Below, in pieces: positions 14,888-21,150 of a DNA stretch of 64,000 nucleotides. Both the position numbers and the translations under genes were made by a program. Numbering within the stretch: the stretch's first letter is position 1; every line of letters starts with the position of its first letter. Under the pieces are notes generated by a model, which made no database searches, had not been told where the DNA came from, and was given only the letters and a program-made list of their open reading frames with translations. Source of the stretch: Stieleria magnilauensis. Lineage in GTDB: Bacteria > Planctomycetota > Planctomycetia > Pirellulales > Pirellulaceae. Location of the stretch: positions 5,740,394 to 5,804,393 of the forward strand of contig CP036432.1 in NCBI GenBank assembly GCA_007753675.1, given 5' to 3'.

Positions 14888-14921
14888 TCTTCTTACTTCA
14901 AACTTCACCCTTCAAACTTCC
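14888..14921. repeat. right arm of GAAGTTTGAAGT element flanking tRNA-Gln(TTG)
   Basis: Inverted counterpart of the arm at 14763-14795. Confidence 0.8.
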
Positions 14922-14927
14922 GAAAGG

Positions 14928-14999
14928 CTCCGGTGGATGGGCTCGAACCATCAATCGTCTCCTTAACAGGGAGCCGCCTTACCATTGGGCCACACCGGA
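14928..14999 (-). tRNA. tRNA-Asn(GTT)
   Basis: Acceptor TCCGGTG/CACCGGA, D-stem GCC/GGC, anticodon core CTCC-CTGTTAA-GGAG, T-arm GATGG/CCATC, G73. Confidence 0.88.
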
Positions 15000-15007
15000 G
15001 TATCAGC

Positions 15008-15092
15008 CTTGAGTCACGAGTCTCGAGCTTTGAGGGCAAGAACAGTTACGTCGCTCACTCACGACTCAAGTCTCATCCCTCATGACTCCTCA
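15008..15092. repeat. palindromic element, GAGTCACGAGTC family
   Basis: GAGTCACGAGTCTCGAG-type repeats face CTCACGACTCAAGTCTC and CTCATGACTC. This is a third sequence family with the same arms-and-loop design as the other two, between tRNA-Asn and the tRNA at 15094. Confidence 0.75.
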
Positions 15093-15093
15093 G

Positions 15094-15167
15094 TCAGGAT
15101 GGCTGGATTTGAACCAGCGATCTCGTGTTTCCGGAACACGCGGAGTGCCAGACTTTCCCACACCCTG
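15094..15167 (-). tRNA. tRNA, anticodon CGG by strict counting (Pro); Arg(CCG) possible
   Basis: Acceptor CAGGGTG/CATCCTG and T-arm GCTGG-TTCAAAT-CCAGC are sound. The anticodon arm CGTGT-TCCGGAA-ACACG has five pairs and reads CGG, but position 33 is C rather than T. If the loop is shifted by one it reads CCG. Confidence 0.6.
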
Positions 15168-15176
15168 ATGACAAAG

Positions 15177-15247
15177 AGCGCCCAGTGGGAGTCGAACCCA
15201 CACTTCCGCCATGGCAAGGCAGCAGGCTACCGCTACATCATGGGCGC
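15177..15247 (-). tRNA. tRNA-Gly(GCC)
   Basis: Perfect acceptor GCGCCCA/TGGGCGC with T73, anticodon arm CTGCC-TTGCCAT-GGCGG, T-arm GTGGG/CCCAC. Confidence 0.9.
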
Positions 15248-15282
15248 AAAATTGCATCACAACCAAATTGTCAAAGAACGAT

Positions 15283-15356
15283 GGAAGTTGAAGTGTGAAG
15301 GATGAAAACCCGCGTTTGGCAGGCTTCACACTTCGAACTTCCGACTTCTAACTTCC
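15283..15356. repeat. palindromic element, GAAGTTTGAAGT family
   Basis: Two facing arms between tRNA-Gly and tRNA-Lys(CTT). Confidence 0.82.
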
Positions 15357-15362
15357 GAAAGG

Positions 15363-15435
15363 TGGGACCGGTGAGAATCGAACTCACATCGTTCGGTTTA
15401 AGAGACCGATGCATTACCTTGTCTGCCACAATCCC
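15363..15435 (-). tRNA. tRNA-Lys(CTT)
   Basis: Acceptor GGGATTG/CGGTCCC, anticodon arm TCGGT-CTCTTAA-ACCGA, T-arm GTGAG/CTCAC. Confidence 0.88.
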
Positions 15436-15469
15436 AAATTGTTTCATTCTTGTCGTTGTTTCGTTTCAG

Positions 15470-15543
15470 TCGGCGTGGCGGGAATTGAACCCGCGCTCTG
15501 TCGCCTTATAAGGACGCCGCTCTCACCCCTGAGCTACACGCCG
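15470..15543 (-). tRNA. tRNA-Ile(TAT)
   Basis: Perfect acceptor CGGCGTG/CACGCCG, D-arm GCTC/GAGC, anticodon loop CTTATAA, T-arm GCGGG/CCCGC. A genuine TAT tRNA reading AUA is uncommon in bacteria, most of which use lysidine-modified CAT. Confidence 0.85.
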
Positions 15544-15552
15544 TGGTAGCGA

Positions 15553-15649
15553 TGGGGCCGGAGGGATTTGAACCCTCACCTACACGACGACCAACGCGTC
15601 CTGCGTCGGTGCCCGAAGTCCGTATAGCTGCCAGTTACACCACAACCCC
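15553..15649 (-). tRNA. tRNA with long variable arm, isotype unresolved
   Basis: Acceptor GGGGTTG/CGGCCCC and T-arm GAGGG-TTCAAAT-CCCTC are good and the D-loop has the usual GG. The anticodon region (CGG-ACTTCGGGCA-CCG) closes on a 10-base loop; TTCGGGC suggests Pro(CGG) and CTTCGGG suggests TCG. A long hairpin (CGACG/CGTCG) follows as variable arm or insertion. Confidence 0.5.
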
Positions 15650-15686
15650 GAATGTTGGTTGGGCGTATATGTTTCAAACAGTTCTC

Positions 15687-15722
15687 CATTTCCAACTTCT
15701 CCCTTCTCACTTCAAACTTCCA
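15687..15722. repeat. single arm of the GAAGTTTGAAGT element
   Basis: Only the right-hand arm (CTTC/ACTTCAAACTTCC heptads) is recognisable, next to tRNA-Ile(GAT). Confidence 0.7.
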
Positions 15723-15725
15723 AAG

Positions 15726-15797
15726 TGGTAGCCCCGAGGATCGAACTCAGCGCGACCCGCGTATCAGGCGGATTTGGGCGACCAGCCCTCGACTACC
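15726..15797 (-). tRNA. tRNA-Ile(GAT)
   Basis: Acceptor GGTAGTC/GGCTACC, D-arm GGGC/GCCC with a short loop, anticodon arm TCCGC-CTGATAC-GCGGG, T-arm CTGAG/CTCGG. Confidence 0.85.
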
Positions 15798-15799
15798 TC

Positions 15800-15876
15800 A
15801 ATAGCGATAAGCTCCTAGCGATTGGCCACTAGCTTTCCTGTTCTTGCTGACAGCTAATCGCTAACGGCTATCAGCT
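15800..15876. repeat. palindromic element, GCTAACGGCTAAT family
   Basis: TAGCGATAAGCTCCTAGCGA on the left faces CTAATCGCTAACGGCTATCA on the right. Between tRNA-Ile(GAT) and tRNA-Phe. Confidence 0.78.
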
Positions 15877-15884
15877 ACTCCCAG

Positions 15885-15971
15885 TGGGCCGGGGAGGCGC
15901 TCGAATCCTCGTCTGCGGTGCTTCAAACCGCCGCGCTGTAACGATTGTCGGGGCATCTCAGCTACCAGCCC
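15885..15971 (-). tRNA. tRNA-Phe(GAA) with enlarged D-loop
   Basis: Acceptor GGGCTGG/CCGGCCC, anticodon arm GCGGT-TTGAAGC-ACCGC. The D-stem GCTG/CAGC encloses about 20 bases instead of 8-10, and the T-arm has an oversized loop around ATTCGAGC. It is the first tRNA of the array in transcription order. Confidence 0.6.
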
Positions 15972-16013
15972 AAATTGGGTTCGTTTTTGGGTTGCCCGTT
16001 CGATGCGGGCACG

Positions 16014-16048
16014 AAAAAAGGCCCGATGTCTGCGTGACATCGGGCCTT
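16014..16048 (-). terminator. strong intrinsic terminator ahead of the tRNA array
   Basis: On the minus strand a 10-bp perfect stem (GGCCCGATGT/ACATCGGGCC) is followed by TTTTTT, 43 bases before tRNA-Phe. It would stop transcription entering from the phosphatase side and insulate the array, which therefore needs its own promoter in a very short space or inside the array. No clear -35/-10 pair is visible. Confidence 0.8.
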
Positions 16049-16350
16049 GATGAAAGGCGCTTCGAGAGAAGCAGATGTCACATGCGCAAACGATACGCGG
16101 GGGCATTACCATTCAACGGTTGCCCGCCGAAGAAATTGCCTTCGTGTATCCGTTCGAGTCGACTTGATTGGAATTCCGATAACATGGAACGTTCTGCTCG
16201 CTTGTGAGGCGGTGAATGGTTGTGTTCAGAGGGAAAGACGCAAAACTACATTCAGGGTTCGCGAAAAAACTCGCTCGAACATAACTACGATGCGCAAGCC
16301 CCTGATTCTATTTCACTAAACGCCGTAAAACCAAAGAAATACTCGCCACG
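16049..16350. other. gene-free stretch
   Basis: I see no coding frame, tRNA or strong palindrome here. It probably holds remnants and the promoter region of whatever preceded the CoA-binding fragment. Confidence 0.5.
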
Positions 16351-16539
16351 ATGAACTCAATCGAAAAACTTCTCGCTGCAAACACGCACGCCGTCGCCGA
16401 TGCGAACGCCGAAGGCGTGAAGAACATCTGGATGCAACCTGGAGCCGAAGAACCGCAGGCCAGCCAGTCTGCTCGCGAGGCCGGAATCAACGTCATCGAC
16501 GTTGGAGCGTGCGTTCCGGTGTGCCAAGCCCGCGAGTGA
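16351..16539 (+). pseudogene. CoA-binding (YccU-type) protein, C-terminal fragment
   Basis: The segment EGVKNIWMQPGAEEPQASQSAREAGINVIDVGACV matches the end of the CoA_binding_2 family (about 140 residues), where IWMQ-GAE and a late Cys are typical. The first 20 residues (MNSIEKLLAANTHAVADANA) do not belong to that family, so this is a chimeric remnant after deletion of the first two thirds. Confidence 0.55.
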
Positions 16540-16547
16540 CTGCCGTC

Positions 16548-16814
16548 TTAGCCCTTCCAGTCGAGAATGAAGGATTCCTGATCTTTGTTTTCGGGAGCCG
16601 GCCAACTCGCTCTTTCATGATCGGCTTGGCGAAGCGTTGTCAAAGCGGACAGCACATCATTCTTGTTCGCCAGACCGTGCCGGAGCAACCAACAGCAGAT
16701 CGTTGTCCCCGTCCGCCCCATCCCGCCGAAGCAATGGACATAGACTGGCTCACCGGCATCAAGGGACAGGTCGATGGCGTCAAGAATAGACCGCATACGG
16801 TCCGTCGTCGTCAC
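16548..16814 (-). pseudogene. dual-specificity/tyrosine phosphatase, C-terminal half
   Basis: The 88-residue frame holds the catalytic P-loop VHCFGGMGRTGT and the following WLLRHG helix of the planctomycete/cyanobacterial tyrosine-phosphatase family, whose members are about 170-190 residues. The N-terminal half, with the general-acid aspartate, is missing. Upstream, the same frame runs into the end of the sulfatase gene (its stop is at 16844), so acquisition of the sulfatase segment probably removed the N-terminal half. Start given is a GTG. Phosphatases of this superfamily are one of the gene types that gave ARPP proteins their name. Confidence 0.65.
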
Positions 16815-16843
16815 GCCCCCATCGTGGGCTGCGTCGATTTCTT

Positions 16844-18559
16844 CTACTTCGTTTTCGCTGTGGAATGTGCTCTTATCCGAACTTCTTGGACCGCACGCAC
16901 TTTTCCATTGATGAGAAGCTGAGCTTCCATAAAGCCGGTTCCTTTTGGCAGCCTAATATCCGTCAACTCGACCTGGCTGGGGACGTCGTCAAGTTCTTTG
17001 ACGATCGTTTTGTCCATCCAAATGAACTTCACCGTGGCGGCCTGCCCATGGTGTTGTCGATGCGGAACGATCGAGATATCGAAGCGATCGATCAGCCCGG
17101 GGTTGCTCATTCGCCATCGGCCATAGTTGTTGGGTCGCCACCCCGTCTTGTCGCCCCACCAGTCTTGCCAGGTAAATCGGAAGTCTAGTTTCTGTTCGGG
17201 ATTCAGTTCGGTGGGATACGGCATGCCGTCGTTACACCGCAGGTGAGTTGTCACATCGTCGAACCAAGATTCGTATTCTCGAACGAAGGCTTTTACCATG
17301 TCCGGATGTTTGTCGGCCAGGTCCTGCGTCTCGCCAGGATCCTGTTCAATGTTGTAAAGCTCAAAACCTGTTGGCCCGCCTTGATTGCCGACCACTTTCC
17401 ACGGTCCACGACGCGCCATGCAGTTTTTGTACTTTGGAGGAACATTCGCGCGGTTGTGCTGCATAAAAAGATAACGCTGTTGGAATTCCTGCGTTTCACC
17501 ATGCAGCAGACCAAGGATGCTTATGCCATCCACTTTCAAATCGGCGGGCAAGTCGATTCCGCAGGCATCTGCCAGCGTCGGAAGCAAATCGATGTGCATC
17601 GCTGGAGTATCGTACTTTCGCCCGCCGTCTAGTGTTTGGGGCCACTGAATCACAAACGGAGAGCGGATACCGTTTTCGTAAACGCTCCCTTTTTTTGCCC
17701 GCAATCCGGCTGTGAAATAGGTCGAGTTCGGACCATTGTCGCTCATAAAAATGATGATCGTATTCTCGCGCTGGCCCATCTTCTCCACCGCTTCGAGCAG
17801 GCGTCCGAAAGCACCGTCGAACTGAGTGATCATCCCGTAGATCGGCGCGACCCATTTTCGTCCATCGGGATCTGCAAGGTTCTGTTTGTCGTAGTCCGCA
17901 CGAAACTCATCCGCTACATGGAATGGCGAGTGAGGAGCATTGAGCGGCAGGTAGCAAAAGAACGGCTGTTCGCCTGAATCCTTCATGAATTGAATGGATT
18001 CGTCGATGAAGACATCAGTGCAGTAGCCTTTGGCTTTTTTTAAAGTGTCGTTGTACTGCAGCGTCGGATCCCAATACGTGTTGCCAGGGTAGTCGGCAAA
18101 TTGCCCGATGCCGCCGCCGCCATGAACGACGACTGTTTGAAAGCCTTGGTCCTGGGCGCGCATCGGAAAGTTTTCGCCAAGGTGCCACTTGCCGAAAATA
18201 CCAGTCCGGTAACCAGCGTCCGCGAAGACTTCCGCGATCGTCGTTTCCTCCGGGTTCATGTTGGACCGTCCGATATACGTGTCGTGCGCTCCGGTTCGAA
18301 AGTGGTATCGCCCCGTCATGAGCGACGAACGTGTCGGAGTACACATCGGCGAGACGTAGAAGTTCGTCAGTTCCGTTCCCTCGGCAGCAAACCGATCGAG
18401 GTTGGGAGTTTTCAGGACGTTATTCCCGTGGAAGCCGACTTCCGCCCAGCCCTGGTCGTCAGTCATCACCAGGATGACGTTAGGTCTGGACTCGGCGGCA
18501 ACAGCGACCGTTACACTCGATAGACAGGCGACGATCCAAACGATGCTCTTCATGCTCAT
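16844..18559 (-). CDS. secreted arylsulfatase
   Basis: This 571-residue enzyme begins with a cleavable signal peptide (SIVWIVACLSSVTVAVAAES), then NVILVMTDDQGW with the first metal-binding aspartates, and the formylglycine motif in SPMCTPTRSSLMTGRY (C-T-P-T-R). Further metal and active-site blocks are GIFGKWHLGE and IIIFMSDNGPN. It should hydrolyse sulfate esters, probably of polysaccharides, in the periplasm or outside; activation needs a formylglycine-generating enzyme not in this window. Numerous sulfatases are a hallmark of marine planctomycetes. It is followed at once by the truncated phosphatase, which suggests it arrived by rearrangement. Confidence 0.95.
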   Translation of the reverse strand: MSMKSIVWIVACLSSVTVAVAAESRPNVILVMTDDQGWAEVGFHGNNVLKTPNLDRFAAEGTELTNFYVSPMCTPTRSSLMTGRYHFRTGAHDTYIGRSNMNPEETTIAEVFADAGYRTGIFGKWHLGENFPMRAQDQGFQTVVVHGGGGIGQFADYPGNTYWDPTLQYNDTLKKAKGYCTDVFIDESIQFMKDSGEQPFFCYLPLNAPHSPFHVADEFRADYDKQNLADPDGRKWVAPIYGMITQFDGAFGRLLEAVEKMGQRENTIIIFMSDNGPNSTYFTAGLRAKKGSVYENGIRSPFVIQWPQTLDGGRKYDTPAMHIDLLPTLADACGIDLPADLKVDGISILGLLHGETQEFQQRYLFMQHNRANVPPKYKNCMARRGPWKVVGNQGGPTGFELYNIEQDPGETQDLADKHPDMVKAFVREYESWFDDVTTHLRCNDGMPYPTELNPEQKLDFRFTWQDWWGDKTGWRPNNYGRWRMSNPGLIDRFDISIVPHRQHHGQAATVKFIWMDKTIVKELDDVPSQVELTDIRLPKGTGFMEAQLLINGKVRAVQEVRIRAHSTAKTK

Positions 18560-19335
18560 GTTGATTTCACCTTCCTATTCATTCCTGAGGTTTCGATGCC
18601 CGCTCGGAGCCAGCCATCTTAATGCACTCTGTGCGAGTTACGTACGATTGTGTCGTGGTAGCCGATAGCCGAGCAACTGGCGAGATAGCGCGGCGAATCG
18701 CGGTGGCCCGACAGCCGGCCCAGATCTCAAACTCTCTGCCGTACTCTGTCTCTTCTTTGGAATACTCTCGATGTCGCGCGGAACCGGCCAAAGTTGTTAA
18801 CTGACGCCGGACGATTAACTCAGAGAGTTCGAGAGTATTCGTTGTGGGCCAAGGGGTAAGCTGCCACAAAGTACCTTCTCCGCGTCTCTCCGTCGGCTGA
18901 GCGAGAGAGGCGAGAAACACGGTCTAACGCCCGAAAGTCCCGGAAACCCGGGGATCAAACGCAAAAAGGCCGATGCGTGTGCATCGGCCTTTGGCGTTTA
19001 CTGGCGGGCAGCATCATTTCGATACTGTCCGTGAAGGCTCAAATTTAACCTGCAGGACTGCTGACAAAACAGTTAGCTCAAATGAACGAAAACAGCGTAT
19101 TTTGCGGCGTTTGGGGATCGCCCACGATCGAATCCGAAACCCGCGCTCGATCAAATTCGACTTGCTGAATTGGCATTCTTGGCCACTCAAGCTTTCCTAA
19201 AGCCGAGCATGCGAGGTTCTAATGAAGTCCAGGGCCTCGCCCCAGCCTTCCCACTTTCACCATTTTCCGTGTGGAGCCGAACGGGCAAACACTGCTATCC
19301 TATGCATCGATGGATGATCGTCATATTCGGAGAAA
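18560..19335. other. gene-free stretch with inverted repeats
   Basis: No convincing gene. GAATACTCTCG near 18760 and CGAGAGTATTC near 18830 are inverted copies about 60 bases apart. A hairpin terminator lies at 18963-18993. The rest shows no structure that I can name. Confidence 0.5.
18963..18993 (-). terminator. intrinsic terminator
   Basis: A perfect stem GGCCGATGC/GCATCGGCC with a 4-base loop is flanked by AAAAA on the left and TTT on the right, so it is best as a minus-strand terminator (TTTTT) though usable in both directions. No gene directly upstream on the minus strand remains. Confidence 0.6.
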
Positions 19336-19338
19336 GTG

Positions 19339-19587
19339 ATGTCAAACGAGTCGAAGATATTGCCGAGCGTCAGCACAGCCGGTCTGGAGGCGCTCGCTAG
19401 CTCAATGCTTGCCCCACGGTCCCAATCGCGACTTGATGACCTGTTGCAGCGCAACTCTGAAGGTGGACTTTCCAAGGAAGAAATTGACGAACTGGATTCT
19501 TTGTTGGAGCAGGTTGACGAGCTAAATTTGTCAAAGGCGCGAGCCGAATACACGCTTCGTCAACAACCGCAAACGGGTACGTCGTGA
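19339..19587 (+). CDS. small conserved protein paired with an HNH gene
   Basis: An 82-residue acidic helical protein with RLDDLLQRNSEGGLSKEEIDELDSLLEQVDELNLSKARAEYTLRQQ. I recall this pattern as a small gene that precedes a short HNH endonuclease gene in cyanobacteria and planctomycetes. Its stop overlaps the GTG start of the HNH frame by four bases (GTGA), so they are coupled. No function is known; an antitoxin-like or accessory role is only a guess. Confidence 0.65.
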   Translation: MSNESKILPSVSTAGLEALASSMLAPRSQSRLDDLLQRNSEGGLSKEEIDELDSLLEQVDELNLSKARAEYTLRQQPQTGTS

Positions 19588-19748
19588 CGGCATACGTGTC
19601 CGCAGAACTTCGCGCGCGAGTCAGTGAGTTCTTCGAAGCCCGCTGTGCCTACTGCCAAACGGCGGAGTCGCTTACCGTTACAATCTTTGAGATTGAACAC
19701 CACGCAAGCAACGCTAAACCAACTACCAAATCAAATACAATGCTTTGA
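19584..19748 (+). pseudogene. HNH endonuclease, truncated after 54 residues
   Basis: The frame reads VTAYVSAELRARVSEFFEAR-CAYCQ, then FEIEHH, which are the zinc-binding CxxC and the first catalytic His block of short HNH nucleases. It stops soon after (KSNTML), before the distal C-x2-C and histidine, so the nuclease is cut short. Too short for a normal ORF cut-off. Confidence 0.65.
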
Positions 19749-19784
19749 TCAACATTGAAGCTTGTATCAATTTGGTTTTTTCAG

Positions 19785-20186
19785 ATGTCTCCCACCTTCG
19801 ATCGGTGCGCGATCTACACGCGGCAATCGCGAAGCAGCAGTAGCGTGCTGTCTTCCTGCGAAGCTCAGCAGCGAATCTGCAGGGACATGGCGGAGGTATT
19901 TAAGTGGAATATCGTCGACGTCTTCGAGGATCTGGGGCAGTCAAGTGAGACCCTGATGCGTCCGGCAATGCAACGGATGAGCACCAACGCCAGTTCACGC
20001 GGGAACATTCGGTATCGCCACTATCAGTGCCGATCCACAGCGGGAGGACGACCGCCGTGCCCGAGTGTTTGGTTAAATGCCTGGGACATGGAAGAGTTCG
20101 TCGCAGCGAGAATCGGCACTTGGGAGGCTTCACCTGAGCTGGCGAAAACGTTTCGTAATGATTGGCCCTCGATGGTTTCAGAATAG
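19785..20186 (+). pseudogene. serine recombinase with internal deletion
   Basis: The start MSPTFDRCAIYTRQSRSS carries the nucleophilic serine of the resolvase fold (compare IYTRKS in the intact recombinase at 24554). After about 65 residues the sequence jumps to IRYRHYQCRSTAGGRPPCPS, the zinc-ribbon region, and then to the C-terminal helices. Most of the catalytic domain is lost. Confidence 0.7.
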
Positions 20187-20334
20187 AAGTACCGGCTACT
20201 TCACGAGTACATCGTTAAAGTCACTTACAACGCGGACACAAGCGACGTTGATATGTAACCGTACACCAGAACCGTTGTAGGCGCGGGGTTTACCGTGGTG
20301 GGTTTTGTTTCGTTTCACCAAACGGAGAAAACTC

Positions 20335-20691
20335 ATGCCCCGATCCAAAACTGCCAAGGTTTGGCAGGAACGGTTGCGTCGATTTGATCGCTCGCGAATG
20401 ACCGTCGCCCAGTTCTGTCGAAATGAAGGCGTCTCGCAGCCGTCCTTCTATCAATGGAAGAAAAAGCTGCGCCAGTCGCCAGCACTCCTCGAGCCAGAGC
20501 CAGGCGAGCCGAACGTCCAGTTCGTGCCGCTTCGCCTACCTGGCCTGCCCGGCGATCAGGCTGGCGAGCCTGATCGGGTCGTCGGCCCGGCGACTGCCTG
20601 CACCACCATCGAACTTCCCGGCGGCATTCGAATCCGCGTGGAGGTCCCGACGGATCGGCAACCAAGCCAACAGCCGGAGGCCCGGCCATGA
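20335..20691 (+). CDS. tnpA: IS66 TnpA-type protein
   Basis: A 118-residue protein with an N-terminal helix-turn-helix (KVWQERLRRFDRSRMTVAQFCRNEGVSQPSFYQWKKKL), typical of the first IS66 gene, which probably binds the element's ends. The tail is Pro/Glu-rich. Its stop overlaps the ATG of tnpB. Confidence 0.9.
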   Translation: MPRSKTAKVWQERLRRFDRSRMTVAQFCRNEGVSQPSFYQWKKKLRQSPALLEPEPGEPNVQFVPLRLPGLPGDQAGEPDRVVGPATACTTIELPGGIRIRVEVPTDRQPSQQPEARP

Positions 20692-21038
20692 TCGGGTTGC
20701 CCTCCGGTGTGCCGATTTATCTTTGCACCGAACCGGTCGATTTTCGCAAAGGCTTCGACGGACTGACCGGCATCGTCACCACTGCGATGAATCACAGCGT
20801 GACCGATGGTTCGTTGTTCCTGTTCGTCAATCGCAGACGCGATCGCATCAAAGCCCTGTGGTGGGAAACCGGCGGACTGACGCTCTGGTATCGAAGGCTC
20901 GAACAAGGCACCGTCGAAATACCAAAGGCAGAGGACGGCAGCTCGCACATCGTGATCGATAACGTCGAACTGGCCATGTGGATCGCAGGAGTGTCACTGA
21001 AAGCGGCCAAGACCCGACGCAAACGAATGGCAGCTTAG
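20688..21038 (+). CDS. tnpB: IS66 TnpB (Orf2) protein
   Basis: A 116-residue protein with PIYLCTEPVDFRKGFDGLTGIV and LFVNRRRDRIKALWWETGGLTLWYRRLEQG, the signature of the IS66 Orf2 family. It is required for transposition of IS66 elements; the biochemical role is unknown. Coupled to tnpA by an ATGA overlap. Confidence 0.95.
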   Translation: MIGLPSGVPIYLCTEPVDFRKGFDGLTGIVTTAMNHSVTDGSLFLFVNRRRDRIKALWWETGGLTLWYRRLEQGTVEIPKAEDGSSHIVIDNVELAMWIAGVSLKAAKTRRKRMAA

Positions 21039-21150
21039 CCCATCGCCAATCGACTCGAAACGAACCGGCTCCACGAAATTTGTTTCGCGGAGTCGGTTTT
21101 TTTGCGCCTTGCTTTGCGCGATTTGGAGTGAAATTTATAATGTCGCCATC

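Noticed and set aside
10543-15722. Integron attC sites between tRNA genes
   Set aside because: The hairpins lack the core-site consensus and an integrase gene, and are built of heptad repeats shared with the four-helix-bundle element.
15885-15971. Selenocysteine tRNA
   Set aside because: The long form suggested it, but the anticodon loop reads GAA and the acceptor is seven pairs, so Phe with a D-loop insertion fits better.
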